This document shows, in pieces, positions 10,324 through 23,278 of a stretch of 64,000 nt of DNA (the stretch's first letter is position 1; each line of letters starts with the position of its first letter). Source of the DNA: Verticillium longisporum (lineage: Eukaryota > Ascomycota > Sordariomycetes > Glomerellales > Plectosphaerellaceae); NCBI GenBank assembly GCA_019188255.1, contig JAETXT010000013.1, forward strand, positions 2,232,001-2,296,000, given 5' to 3'. The notes beneath the pieces are model-generated. The model was given only the letters and a program-made list of their open reading frames with translations, did no database searches and was not told the origin of the DNA. A program made the position numbers and the translations under genes.

Positions 10324-11203
10324 ACTAAAAGATCCGATCGTTCAGCAAGGTCTCTCTGGCCAAGCTTTTATAAGCCCGATGTTTGAAGTAGAATATAGGA
10401 TGTCTGGGTAAAGTGTCTGTGGAGGTTGGCAATCAGCAGGAGTAAGTGACACGACGTGATCTGGGTGTTTCCAGTTTTTGTAGTTATTCATCCAGGCTTG
10501 GAGATATCAGTTTGCCGAACAAAGACGACCCTCGCAGCATCCGCAGCTTACGTGCCTCGCCTAGAAGTTGACTGGACCTTCGCTCTTGATCGATGAGACA
10601 TCATGATAATTTGCAACAGGACAAGAGTCAAAGACAAAAGATGAAAGTGCTGGCGTGGAGACTAAGACCTTGTTTGGGCGCCAAGTTCTTGAGCAGCGAG
10701 TGAATATTAGCCAAGACATGAAAGAACAGGGTGAATCACCAAATTCACCAGCTATAGAGATGCTTCCACGTGCTTCGAACCTTTGATTGGGCTGAATTCA
10801 ACAGATTTCAAATAGCTACCACCATATTCTTGGAGCAAATCTGTGGGTATCAGCTTTAGCATACACTTCTTCTCGAAGTCACAAGCCGCCACTGAGTAAA
10901 TCCTTGACATTTCGGTGGGTTGGATCGGTCTTGAAATATTTCATTCTTTGATGGATACCTAGGGTAATGGTAATGAAATTTGATCAGATCCATATCGTCA
11001 GTCCAGTATTTCAAATCGACCTGATGAGGTGATTGTTTTCATCTCATCATTTTCTTGACATGCGCATTTGCCTCAAAACTACAGAAATTCCCAGCTGATA
11101 ACAAAGCACTGACTGTTGCGTGAATCGTATAGATGTAGATGGAAATTCTGGAACTATCAGCAGTCGCTCTGAGGGCATTCCAGAAGGATATCTTACATCG
11201 CAG
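10324..11203. other. Intergenic region
   Basis: Upstream of the RRM-like gene and downstream of the small secreted protein gene. The composition is moderately AT-rich but not RIPped. No convincing coding frame or repeat was seen. Confidence 0.5.
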
Positions 11204-11419
11204 CTAGCACTTTCCGAAGGGGCCGACCATGTTACACATGTGAGGGTTGTAGGAACATTGCATGCAGTAGCATTTCTTATTGACAGAGTTGCAGCTGCAA
11301 GAGGCGCCACATTTGCCTGCGGCAGAGAATTCGACGGAGCCAATCTCGAGCGTTTCTAAAGCAGGAACGGCCACAGCAGCGCCGATAGAGAGAAAGGCGA
11401 TGGCAAGAGAGAGCTTCAT
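11204..11419 (-). CDS. Small secreted cysteine-rich protein (effector candidate)
   Basis: A 71-residue protein starting at the ATG at 11417-11419. This start was chosen over an upstream in-frame ATG because it puts a classic signal peptide at the N-terminus (MKLSLAIAFLSIGAAVAVP, cleavage expected near Ala17-Val18). The remaining chain holds eight cysteines (37, 41, 43, 50, 52, 55, 62, 71), all in the last 35 residues, which implies a compact disulfide-stabilised fold. No known family was recognised. The short length, high cysteine content and a location 580 bp from a RIPped retrotransposon match typical fungal apoplastic effectors or antimicrobial peptides, but function is not shown. Confidence 0.7.
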   Translation of the reverse strand: MKLSLAIAFLSIGAAVAVPALETLEIGSVEFSAAGKCGASCSCNSVNKKCYCMQCSYNPHMCNMVGPFGKC

Positions 11420-11996
11420 TGTGCTTGGAATATAGCTGGGTAAGGTCGCTGGTAACAGGTGAATAAATGTCTTAGCTGCCTTGGTTGCCATCAAAATCCT
11501 CCTGTTATGAAGATTTTGTGATCTTTTATAGATCCAAGAAGAAGCTTCCGCTCGAAAATTGAAACTCAAAGAGTCAACGGGGAGGCCTCCCGAACATGGC
11601 CGTAGTCAGGTCAATATCAAAATGTTGTGATTTCTTTTATTCCATACCATTGCCCGTGATGGGATATGCTCGACTAGGTACAAAGAAGCAGCCAATTACG
11701 TACCTCAATCAGTGACGGCATCCTTGGCAACATGCCATTGTCGCTGTAGCTGTGAGGCGCAGATGGAGAGGTTGAACGCAGGGCGCCAATGGCAATGAAC
11801 ATTTCCTACCGAAGTACGTACCGAAATAGACTGCAGATACTCTTTAAAGCTTGCGGCATGGATAAGCGAATGTACATCAATGCCCTCGCTAGCAAGCTAA
11901 AGGAGCATTGACCCATCATTGAACGTATTTTGGCGCATGCCGCCCGATTCAACCACAACCCATACAACGCAACATGCAGTGAATTACACTGAGTGT
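11420..11996. promoter_or_regulatory. Upstream region of the small secreted protein gene
   Basis: Reaches from the start codon to the target-site duplication of the Copia element. It is unique sequence with no coding signal; any promoter for the secreted protein must lie here or inside the element. Confidence 0.45.
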
Positions 11997-12285
11997 TGAG
12001 AGGGCTTCACTGCTTATATGAACCCTGATTCATTACTTTGGCTATGCCTGAGAGCTCTAAATAGGTAGGGTAGGTGATATAAGACTTGTAATGATTATTA
12101 ATGCTATCTCTCTGAATCACCGCTACCTACGTGAATCAGATATACCTATCTAATTCACCGATTACGTAAGCTATGAATTACGTGCTCCTGAGAGCTATGA
12201 ATCCTAGCCCTAGTAATTACTATATTAGTAAATCCTATATAATGATTACCGACCTAAGTAATCCCCTAATATTAGTTTAATACTA
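11997..12285 (-). repeat. 3' LTR of Copia copy 1
   Basis: Begins TGAGAGGGCTTC on the plus strand and ends ...GTTTAATACTA. It retains more C and G than its partner at 19254, so it is less heavily RIPped. Confidence 0.85.
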
Positions 12286-15200
12286 GCTATCTTTTCTTTA
12301 TAGATAGGATTACCTAAGGGACTAATATCGGGCTCTATTACCTAGGTTAATAACTACTCTAATACGCTTATAATCCTCTAGTCTCTAATATATTAGATCT
12401 ATTATCCCTAATCTATAAAATAAATAAATAAATAAGTAAATAAGTAATATTAGGAGAATAATAGATAGAATAAGGAAAAATACGGCTTAATATTACTATT
12501 CCCGTAGATACTAAATCCCTAGTCCCTAGCGCTATAGATTAATTAAATTAATTACTAAATAGCTCTCTAAGGAAATGAATTAAGTTATAATTAAATAATA
12601 GAAATAAGCTTTTAAACCCTTTAATAAAGGAAATAAATAGTAATTAAATAATATAATAGCTAATTAAATAGCGCTCTTATAATAGCTAGATATAGGCTCT
12701 TAAAGTCTCTAAATTACTAATATATTAATAGAAGGTAGAAGAATAATTATTATTACCCCTTTATTAGCTTTCTCGATAAGAATAATAGAACTAAATTACT
12801 TTTAATAAGAATAATAGAATTAAACTACTTAAATAGAATTAATAGATCCTATTAAGCTAGTTTAATAAGTATTATACTTTATAGATCTATATATTTAATT
12901 AGTAAATTATAATAATTCTATTCCTTTTACTTTTCCTCTTCCCTATAATAATTCTTTATTTTAAGATTAATTAGCTTAATTTACTATTTTAGAGCTCCGA
13001 TAATTATTAATTCCCCCTTTTACTACTCTCTCTATCTCTCTTTCTCTCTTATCCTAGCCTCGATAATACCTCCTAAGCGTAAAGCCCCTATACTTATTAC
13101 CCCTCCTACTAAGAGAGTAGCTAAATATAAGAATATAATTAATATTAATCGTAAGAGCTATTAATCCTAATATATAGTATATATATATAATAATATTCGT
13201 AAAGTCCCCTATTTAAAATACTTAAAGTCTTATCTTATTAATAAATAAACTAAAACTAATATTAATAGCGTATATTATGATCTAGAGCTTAAGGGTTCCT
13301 ATTATTATAAATATACTTCTAAATACTCTTATAAACTAATATAAGCTTCTACGATCTCTATTTCTAGTATTTATAGCTCTAACGATTATTATCTATAGTC
13401 TAATTAGGGCATTTAAGCTTATTATAAAGTTTTTAGCTACCTAGGATAAGAATAATAAGCTAATAAGCTCTCTTCTCTATTATTTCCCTAATTATCTAAT
13501 TATATAATTAGCTAATAGGAGATATAGGATATAGAGAAATAGTATACTATTATTAAAGGTATATTATCGATTATTAAGGAGGAGGAGGCTAAGGGGGTAA
13601 TAATTTTAATAAAGACCTTAATAATCTTAATAATATTAAATATAAAGCGGCTAAGCGGGCTATAGCTCTATAGCTCTTTAATTACTTCTAATAGGACTTA
13701 TTAAAGTAATTAAACTCGGATTCTTCGGATTCTAAGGCTTAGTCTACTTTATAGATTAATTATTTTACTATTTTATTAATTATAGGGTTATCGTTTTTAC
13801 TTCTAGGGTACTCGTTTTTAAGCTTTATTATATTTTTATTAATATTAATTACTTTTAACCCTTAATTATTCTTTTCTTAATATTTAATTTATCCTTTAAT
13901 TTTAATTATAATTTTATTAGAGCTTATTAGTATTTCTAGTACTTAGTTTAGCGCTCCTTTAATTATTAAGTTTATAGGGTTATCGCTTCTAGCGATCTAA
14001 TGAATTTCATCGACTTCGTATTCTTTATAGCTTTACTATAATACTATAAAATCTATTATTAAGCATTTCTTTACTATTATATTTAATTAAATAAAGTATT
14101 AATAGAGTAAATAGCTATTAATATAGATAATTATCTATAAGAGTAGTAGTTCTAAGCATTTATAGATCTCTTAGAGTATCTATTTAAGGACGTAGGCTAT
14201 ATCGAAGCTATTAACTATCCTATAGATTTCGCTAACTAGAACTAAATATATAATTTATTTATACTTAATAGATTATTAATAGAGGATATTATTATATATT
14301 ATAAAGGTATTCTCTTAATTACTAGAACGTTTATTATCTAGGAGGATAATAAATCCGATCTATAAATTAAAGTCCTTATTATTAATAAAGGAGCTATTAA
14401 TAAATATATAAAGTTAAGCTATTAAGAGATCTAAGTATATATAATTTAGGCTATAGCCTATATTAGCGATCTACTATTATATACGTTTATTAAGCTATTT
14501 AAAGTCGTCCTCCTATAAATTCTTAGCTTAAATTATAATAGAGAAATCGAAGGCTACCTCTAATTAATAGGTTAAAGTAATATAAATACTATAAGCTCTC
14601 TAAGCGATATATTCCTACTCTAAGCTTATTATCCCTAGGGTTACTAGCTCTAAGCGATTACTTTAGCCCTTCTATTAAATCGTAAGATCTTTAATTCTAA
14701 CTTTAATAATATAATTATTAAAGATACTATTAGATTCTATATTAAGGATAGAAGTAGGCTTTATTTAGAAGTTAGCGCTTTCTAGCTTTATTTATTCCTT
14801 TTATATAAATATAGGCTCTCTAAGATTAAAAGTATTATTAATCTATATCCTAATTAGCCTAAAGCTCTCTCTAGCTCTAGTTAGGAGTAAATATAGATCG
14901 TAGCCCGTTAGGATAGCATTTAGGCGCTCTTTATAATAGTACTAATAGGTTATAAACTAATAGAGACCTAACTCTATAATACTATAGAGCGGCTTTATAA
15001 TATAGAAGACGATTCTATTAGGGTATTTATACTATAGCTCCTTAGGAATATATAGGAGAATATTATATAATAGATCTATAGTATTCTAGGTATAGGCTTA
15101 ATTAATATTATAGAGTATTAATTAATAGCTATGTTATTATAATATTAGGGTAATTACTAGGATTAGTCGTTAGCTATGGCGTATAATTATAAACGATTAT

Positions 15201-18200
15201 ATTAATAAGGTTATCTTCTCTTAATTACTATATCCTTAAACTATTAATCTTAACTTCTTATATAGGGCTTAAAGGAGGCCTTTTACCTCTCTTATAAGCT
15301 AGTATCTAAAGATCTTAGTACTAGGAAATACGGATCTCCTATTTAGTATAATTACTCTAGCTATTAGGAATAAGTCGATTTCCTCCTAATTAGACTATTT
15401 AAATAGCTTCCTAGGGGTCGTTATTCTACCTTTATTATATAATTAAATAGCTAAATTATACCCCTACTATTCCCATTTAATAATAAATTAATACTCGATT
15501 TATAAAGACCTAATCGTATTATTCTTACGATCTATAAAAGCTATTTATAATAGATTTATAGTATTTATTAACTTCTTAAGTCTCTTATATTATTATAGTA
15601 GAATTAGCTTTAAATACTTAAATAGTTCTAGGGTCTCTAGAGTTTAAATTATTATTATCTCTCTAATCTATTAATCTAGCGATCTATTATATAGCTTAAT
15701 ATATATTCCTCTAAACTCTATTAGGCTATTAACTATTTCGATTATAACTATTATATTAGAAACCGATATAACTTTATAAAGATTAGTTTATTTCTCCTAT
15801 TCTCGGAATATAAGAATATCGCTTCCTAGCTCTAGCGATCTTAATAGTAATTATTTAATATCTAGTCTATTATAAATATTAAGAGTATTATTAACCTTCC
15901 GCTTAGCGATTATTCGCTAAAGCTCTATTATTACTTTATTAACCGCTTTAGTATATTATACTTAGATCGTAATAAGCATTAAATTAATAATAATCCTAGA
16001 TATCGCCCTAAATACGAGTAATATAGGTATTAATCTATTAGGCCTAGTAATATCGTTTACTATTTTTATAGCTCCTTAAAATAGTAATTCTAAGCTCGTA
16101 TTACGAGATTCTACTTTTAAGATCTTATATATTCTATATATTAGCTTATAATAGCTCTTAACCTTATTAATTAACTAATAGGCCTCTATAGGGATTTAAT
16201 AGTAGGTTATACTTAGGAGGCGTACTTCTACCCTAAACTCTATAGAAGTAAAGTTTATTCTAATATTAATAATTATAATATCTAGAGGCCTAAGATATAT
16301 ATCTAATTAATACTTCTTAAGAGCTTCCTATATTATATAAGCTATAAAATTAGGAATAAAAGTTATAGATTAGAATCCTATATTTATATCGATTATATAA
16401 AGAATAGGCTTTCTATCTAAGTATATAATATTAATTAAAATCTTATAATTAAAGTCGATATTTAATTTTAAAGTAAACTTAAAGCATTATAGAGACTTCC
16501 CTTTAATCTAATAATAGTAATAGAAGTAATTTATTAGCTCTAGAGCGTCCCGATTTATATTATAATCTACTCTCTAGAATAAATTCTATAGCTTCTCTAT
16601 AGATAGATAATTAAACTATTTATAAATATATCGGAGCTCTATTTCTATTAGAAATGCTATTCTATTACTCTTTATCCCTATTATATATATAATCCTAGAG
16701 CTAATATAGGTCTTTATATCTAAGAAGAACTATAAATAGCTCTATTTACGAAAAATAGATATATACTCTTAGAGCTCCCCGATATACTTTACTAGCTTAT
16801 TATAAATATTATCTAAATAGACTCCGAGCTTATCTATATCTTTAATATAAAGTAGGAATAGGGTATTTATTAGGATAATATAGAATATAATTCTCTTAAT
16901 TAATATTACAAAAATAATAATCTCCTTTATTATAGAAATAGGATTTCCTATTCTAAATCTTATTCTAGCCCTTATTCCTTATTTATTAATTATTAAGCTT
17001 AATATTAGGGCTATTAAGGCTTTTATTTATAAAGCTCCTATTATAGAAATTAATATTATATTTATATTAAGGATAATATTATATTAAATAGAAGTACTAT
17101 TAATCTAATACTAGGTAAAGAGCTATTCTATTAGAACTATTATTTTAGCCTTCGGATTACTCCCTTTAATTCTATATTAGAACGACTTATTTACTAGGAA
17201 GTATATAATATAGGTATTTATTAGTTCGGTCTTAGGATTAGATTTATAAATATTATCTACTCTTAGTTTATTAGAAATAGGATTATCTAATTCCGAGCTC
17301 TTAATAGGTTCTATTACTATTAAAAACTAATAATATCCCTTCTATTAATCCCTATATACTTCCTATATATATTTCTATTACTCTTTCGAGTATTATTATT
17401 CCTTAAAAGAGTATTTTATCGATCTATAATCTAATTTAGAATATATCTAATATTTACGAATTCTAGATAATTAATAATTATTAATTCTATATATTAATTA
17501 CTCTCTATAATCTCCCCTTTTACTAGCTTAATAATATCTACTCCTATAACGTTTATTAATATAAAAGTACCTAAGTATTCTAATATTCTCCTCTACCTTT
17601 AATATACTCTTAAGCTATATAGATAGTATATTAAAAGATCGCTCTAATCTTATTAATATAATCTTTAATTCTAAGATGCCTTAAATTACCTTAAGAGTAT
17701 TTATATAGAGATAAGTCTCTTCCTTAAATATAGAGCTAAGTATTCTCTAGTATTATTAAAGCCTATCTAGAAGGATCTAGAGAACTTCTATTTATAGCTT
17801 TCCTATATTATTAGCTTCTATTATTATAGAATAGAATATTATCGAGCTCTAATCTATATAATATTATACTTTATTAATCTCTAAATCGAATTATTATTTA
17901 ATTATTAAATATATTTAATAGAATCCTATATTCTAGTTTATATATTCTAAGAAGAAAGTTTATATATATTTTAAAAGTATATTTAGGAAGAATATATAAA
18001 GCTATATATAATAGATTTATAATAGTTCGTAAATATCTATAAAGATATATATTTTATTATTAAGGATATTATATATCTCCTTAGAGTAATTATTCTCCTT
18101 ATTCTAGAATAATATAAATTATTTAATTATAGCTCTATTAATTAATAAATTTACTAATTTATATAATAATAGAATATAATATTAAGCTAATAGGTTCTAG

Positions 18201-19253
18201 GTACTATTTAAAAGTAGGGTCTTATTTCTTTATAATTAAAATATAATCTCTTATTAATTAGATTATTTACTCTATTAATTAGATAACCTTAGAACTAGAA
18301 GCTATTAGGGATTTATCCTCCCTATTTATAGTTTTTAGATTTAAGATAGCTAAGTATTCCTTATAGATTACTATTTATCGTCCTATTAATCTCCCTATTC
18401 CTCTACTCTTTAAAATACTAAATCCTAATTAATAATAATCGACTCTATTATATTAAGTATTTCCTTTTATAAGAGTATTAATATTAATCTCTTTAACGTT
18501 TTAGTATTTATTATTCCTAGAAGAGGGATCCTACGCTCTATTAGATATACTTTTAATATTTAAATAATTATTATATTATAGGAGTTAAAATTATCTTTAA
18601 TCTAGCCTTAGAAGTCTTCGATAAATGCTTCTAAGAGGTAAACTCCTTTTATAATCCTATATATACTTATTACCTTAAAGATCTAAATACTCTTAAGATC
18701 TATAAATACTAAATCTAGTAATCTAGGGAACTATACTTCTATTCTATTAACGATAAAGTTAATATCGAGACCTTTCCTAACCTTCTATATTAAATATAAT
18801 ATATTAAGTTCTTCTAGAATACTATTAAACTCCTATTATATCTTTTTAATATTCTCTAGCTCTATTATAGAGCTATTATTATAATCTAAGGAGCTTATTA
18901 TTATTAATTTTATTAAAGCTCTATTATAGCTAATTAACTATTCTATAGAGCTTCGTTTATTAGGTTAATAGCTAATAATATAGCCTAAGTAGTAATCTTA
19001 AATATAAGAGTCCTAAGATACTCGAAGTAGATAGTACTCTTATAGATTATATAATAAAGGGTTTCTCTATTATTAAGCTCTTATAAGAGTCCTAAAATAT
19101 TTAAAGTAAATAATGCTCTTACGATTACTTATAAAGTATAATCGATAAGCTTATATATAGTAAATTTACTATTTATAGGATCGATTTTAACTTCTCTAGC
19201 TCTAGCTATTCTATATTATATTAAATATAATACTAATTAGCATTAAGAAGACT

Positions 19254-19532
19254 TTATTATTTATATAAACCTTAATTTATTATTTTAATTATATTTAAGA
19301 GCTCTAAATAGGTAGAATAGGTAATATAAGATTTATAATAATTATTAATACTATTTCTCTAAATTACTACTATTTACGTAAATTAGATATACCTATCTAA
19401 TTTACTAATTATATAAGCTATAAATTATATACTCCTAAGAGCTATAAATCCTAGCCCCGGTAATTGCTATATTAGTGAATCCTATATAGTAATTACTAAC
19501 CTAGGTAATCCCCTAATATTAGTTTAATACTA
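19254..19532 (-). repeat. 5' LTR of Copia copy 1
   Basis: Aligns with 11997-12285 across its length, with many C-to-T and G-to-A differences. It ends ...GTTTAATACTA at 19532. Confidence 0.85.
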
Positions 19533-19648
19533 AGTATAGTAAGCTTGTAAAATAGAGCTAGATGAGGCGTTAGGCGAGGACATTTAGACCTGCCTAGCCG
19601 CCTTGCGAAAACATTAGTCCCTTAGCGATAGTAGCTCTCGTATAGTAT

Positions 19649-20294
19649 TAGCGCTGCCGTTAATTCAATCCTATTAATTCAAATAGTTAAACAACTAATT
19701 AAATTATACCTATTTCACGATTCAAATAGTCAAATTACCCTATTCGAATTAATTAACTATTTAAATACTATTAAGTTATATATAAATCTCGGGATTTCTA
19801 TATTCCAGTAGAGTATATAACTAAAAAATAGAGTTATACGTTATTACGGAATAGAATGGCCTGCCCTATAGCCCTGCCTTATGACCGCCTGTGGCCTGGC
19901 CTGTGGGCTGACCTATAGGCACGTGACCTGTCTATAGGCACGTGACCTGTCTATAGGCACGTGACCTGCCTATAGGCACGTAACCTGCTTCTATTTACTT
20001 AAGCCTACGTAGCCTACCTACCTAGATAGCTGAATTCATCTATCTTATACCTATAGAATAGCTATATAGCTTCTATTAAGTATTCCTAGCGTAACGCCTG
20101 CCTAGTCCCTAAGACCTGACTCTAGACCTAGCTATTTCTATGCATATTATCTAGTTAGCGATAGCTTCATTTACTAATTTAAACCGTATTAAATCCAATC
20201 AATCAATCTAAATAGTCAAATCTATAGTCCGAAATATATTAAATAGTCAATTTCACCCCTGATATTTGAATTAATTGAATTGACGGCAGCGCTA
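19649..20294 (-). mobile_element. Non-autonomous hAT-type element (MITE), copy A
   Basis: A 646-bp element with inverted ends TAGCGCTGCCG... and ...CGGCAGCGCTA, the outermost bases being RIP-type variants of CAGCGCTG. Flanks are TATAGTAT (19641-19648) and TACAGTAT (20295-20302), an 8-bp target duplication with one C/T difference. It matches copy B at 51011-51693 in inverted orientation, including an internal array of CACGTG-bearing repeats (about 19915-19990). It has no coding capacity. The 8-bp duplication and CAG-type terminus indicate the hAT superfamily. Confidence 0.85.
19915..19995. repeat. Minisatellite inside MITE copy A
   Basis: Four near-identical 18-19-bp units of the form CTATAGGCACGTGACCTG. 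The last is altered to CACGTAACC. Confidence 0.85.
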
Positions 20295-20302
20295 TACAGT
20301 AT

Positions 20303-21150
20303 CCGTCGTCTGAATATTATAACCCATTACAGAAGGTGTGATTCAGCTGCAAGATGCAGCCCATAAGTGCCTCGCCATTAAGAGTTTAGAGATTGGTGAT
20401 CGGGGTGAATATTTCCACGCCGGAAAACAAGTCTTCTTGGCTGTGTCTCCGACGAAGCTTGTAAAACGCCGGGTGAACATGGAAGCTTGTTCTTTGCCTT
20501 GGCCAATCGATACTCAGTAGCACGTTAATGCTGGCCACTCTGCAAACATCCATCAGCCTGTGTCAATGAAATCCCGGCATTTTCTGGCTGGATAGTGCAT
20601 ATACAGATGGGCTACACCATGCAGCGAGCTTGACCCCGTGAAGTGACAAAGCATGTGGTGGGATGTGGGCCACAAAAAGGATTTTTCATTAATATACAGC
20701 AAACCTTTACTTGAAGTGTTAAGTGCGCTAGAAATCCCCGTGCCACACTTACCCGGACCAGTCTGAAAAGTAAATGAACGTATCATGGGTAGAGTTATGC
20801 ACATGGTCTCAACCACCGGGTGTTTTATGGCGTGAGATAGGAGCTGTGTCCTATGCACGAAAGCTGACTTTATGGTGCAAAGCTCGAAGCATGGGCCAAA
20901 GGCTGCTAGACTTTCATGTCTTCCATTCCTCTACATTTCCATCTTCTGATGCAGGGGCTGGGCAGTGCGTTATGCATATGGTTTTAGCCTGATGCACCAG
21001 AGTCACCTTTGACGCTTCATACTTCTTGCAGACACTGCGTGTTCAACATGTACATCGTTGATTTGCTATTCGGATTTCCCTTTGTTGATTCGCACAGCCT
21101 GATCCATCATATCAAGTCGCAGTCCTCTCGTTTTGTCCTCAGGAAACAGG
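20303..21150. other. Intergenic region
   Basis: Between the MITE and the 3' end of the O-methyltransferase gene. Composition is normal; only short unsupported frames are seen and none carries a recognisable motif. Confidence 0.45.
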
Positions 21151-21891
21151 TCAAGCACCAACGTAGACGGCGATATGAAGGCCACCCGAGTAAGGAGCCG
21201 TGGTATTCCGGAACCCATTCGTTTCATCATCCAGGTACGCTCTCAGGTCCTTGTAACCCTTCGCGGCCGAAGTGTAGTTGTCGACGACAACAGTGGCTCC
21301 GACTCGGAGTTTCGACTTGACCGCTTCAAGCGCTGGAAGCGCGAGTGGTGTCCAGACTGGTCGAACCACATTAGTAGATGCCTCTGCGAGGCTTCCGTGG
21401 CACTCACTGTCAAGGAGAATAAAATCGACCTGTTCGGGAAGATCAGGCTTCAGGGTCTCACGCAGGTCTCCTTCCCGCAGTTCAATCCATTTCTCGACAT
21501 CTTGGCCTGCTGACCGCCAGTTCTCTCTGGCCTTGACGGCTTTGGTCGGCTCGTTCTCAGTTGCGATGACCTTTCCCTCCAGGGTTCCGGCTGCGGCAGC
21601 GTTTTGACCAACAGCCAAGGCGAGATAAATAGTGCTTAGACCGAACGAAGTGCCTGCTTCGATGACAAATCTAGCACCACTCGCCCTGAGAAGGAGGTAC
21701 ACGAGGGCGCACTTTTCGGGGTCGAGAGCGACGAATTTATCGAGGGCGGCAGCGAGGGAGTCAGGGCCTGTGCTGATGAAAGGGGGCTCGGTCAGTGCCC
21801 TGATGTGCAAATCCCTCAGCGTCTCAAGGGCCGCTGGGCTGGCCTGGATTGACGCGAGGGTCGTGTTGATCAGATTGTGGTCGACAGGCAT
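21151..21891 (-). CDS. SAM-dependent O-methyltransferase, family 3 (CCoAOMT-like)
   Basis: Transfers a methyl group from S-adenosylmethionine to a hydroxyl of a small phenolic or catechol-type acceptor. The start is placed at MPVDHN (21889-21891), since the 24 codons before it look like leader sequence. The SAM-binding loop is visible in FVIEAGTSFGLSTIYLA, the acidic strand in GKVIATENEP, and the metal/substrate strand in VDFILLD. A 51-bp intron at 21357-21407 (GTGAGT...CTAAT...CAG) is divisible by three and would otherwise read as an 17-residue insert; removing it gives LLDIWTPLALPALE, the family consensus. The spliced length is 229 residues. The natural substrate is unknown. Confidence 0.85.
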   Translation of the reverse strand: MPVDHNLINTTLASIQASPAALETLRDLHIRALTEPPFISTGPDSLAAALDKFVALDPEKCALVYLLLRASGARFVIEAGTSFGLSTIYLALAVGQNAAAAGTLEGKVIATENEPTKAVKARENWRSAGQDVEKWIELREGDLRETLKPDLPEQVDFILLDSECHGSLAEASTNVVRPVWTPLALPALEAVKSKLRVGATVVVDNYTSAAKGYKDLRAYLDDETNGFRNTTAPYSGGLHIAVYVGA

Positions 21892-23278
21892 GGCAGGGGA
21901 TGGTTGTGTTAAGCACGACGTCAGGCAGAGTGGGGTAAGGGGAAGTGCACTGGTCGATTCCACTGCCAGAAGATGTACTTGGCAAGCCTAGGAATCAAGA
22001 CAAGGTTCTGGTGGATGCCCCCATTTGTGTCAGATCGTTCAAGGCCGCCGCCTTGTGACGCGCCCATTGATGGCATTCCGACCGAGCGTAAAATGGTGGC
22101 CCTCAATCATCACTGGAATATCATGCCAAAATGTATGTTGCTAAGAGCAGCTCGGCGAAAGCGCTCCTGACAGCCCCTAGCAACGTCAGCTTGCGTGCCT
22201 GGACTCAACGTGACCGGGGCCTGATTGACTGGGTGCGAAGCAAGGGACTTACTTGCTGAGCTGTTGCATGTCACGACCGAGTATCAAGATCGAGCCAGTG
22301 AGCCACGCAACTAATCTCTGGAATACGAATAGTGATATGAGACTGCACTGCCAAAAGCCAATGGTGAGCATCCATCCAAAGCGACAACGCGGACCCCCTT
22401 GTCGGTGTGGAGAGGCCGGTGAGCTGGACAGTCTCGGTCAACTCGTGGAGCGCCACAGTCTCGGTCAGCGTGGCTGACGGCGACTGCTCTGACAAGTGAC
22501 TCTTGCCTACCTACCTTACCTTAGGTAGGTAGGTAGGAACAAAACACCATGATCTTGCCATCGACAACACCACAAATATCATCGACATTTGGACCGCCAC
22601 TATCGCGATCTCGAACCTGCCGACATTCTTCCTTTGCCCGTGCCGCAACAGCCACGGCCCAAGCACAGCACCGCTCGTCCGGACCACCGGGAACAGTGGG
22701 GACCTTGGCCAGCTCAGCCAACCCCAGCTCGCCGAGCTTCGTCCGGCCGAGCTGGACCGAGAAAGCTGCTCGCATCTACGGATGTTTCAAGAAAGACCCG
22801 CCTGTCAATCGATGCGCTGGAGCTCCCTCAAGCCCGCCTTCAGAGCTCTAACCCCGCTTGCTTAGCCGGGCCATCTTGGCACCTGGCGACACGTCCCTGG
22901 GCGACGCGACCCTCGAAAGACACCATCATGATTGGTCAATTGAGTGTTGTCCTGGGCCTCCCTTCGAGTTGCCTGGGCTCAGCACCCGGCCGCCAGCTGC
23001 CCGTCGACAGCACCAATACGTCACAGGTCTTTGGAAGTGGGCTGATGGCGCCCTGAGCAACACCACAATATAAAGCTTGCTTCGTTCCCACTTGGCGGCT
23101 ATGCCGGAGCGCCTCTTCGTCCCTCTCTCGTTCCACTCTGCCGAATAGCTCGTCTGCTGCCTGTCGGATTGCCCGTTGGAAGCTGCTGCTGGTCGACCTT
23201 CGCGGACAGCTTGCTCCGACTGACAACCCCCTCTCCCCTCCACCACTGAACAACTGGAAAGCCAGTCGCACAGCGCCA
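21892..23278. promoter_or_regulatory. Intergenic region between O-methyltransferase and ACH1
   Basis: A 1.39-kb shared upstream region of two divergent genes. It contains a short ACCT/AGGT inverted microsatellite at 22507-22536. The last 150 bp before ACH1 are pyrimidine-rich, as in many fungal 5' leaders. No further gene was recognised. Confidence 0.45.
22507..22536. repeat. ACCT/AGGT inverted microsatellite
   Basis: CCTACCTACCTTACC is followed directly by TTAGGTAGGTAGGTAGG, so the stretch can fold as a perfect hairpin. Similar ACCT-rich motifs recur near 47921-47995. Confidence 0.7.

Larger units (their letters stand above)
11997..19532 (-). mobile_element. Ty1/Copia-type LTR retrotransposon, copy 1 (RIPped)
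   Basis: A 7,536-bp element bounded by two direct LTRs (11997-12285 and 19254-19532). The flanks are AGTGT at 11992-11996 and AGTAT at 19533-19537, a 5-bp duplication that differs by one RIP-type C/T change. The interior is nearly free of CpA/TpG and full of stops. It is the inverted counterpart of the element at 53774-60564: for example, the sequence beside the LTR at 19180-19250 is the reverse complement of 54062-54130. The Copia assignment comes from the clearer integrase remnant in that second copy. Copy 1 has about 745 bp that copy 2 lacks, mostly between about 12700 and 13620. Confidence 0.85.

Noticed and set aside
12286..19253. Search for intact genes or a CRISPR-like array in the AT-rich block
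   Set aside because: Only RIPped retrotransposon sequence is present. The recurring short AT motifs are not regularly spaced, and CRISPR arrays are not expected in a fungal nucleus.
21357..21407. Apparent 17-residue insertion in the O-methyltransferase
   Set aside because: It is a 51-bp intron with GTGAGT, CTAAT and CAG signals. Removing it gives the family consensus.
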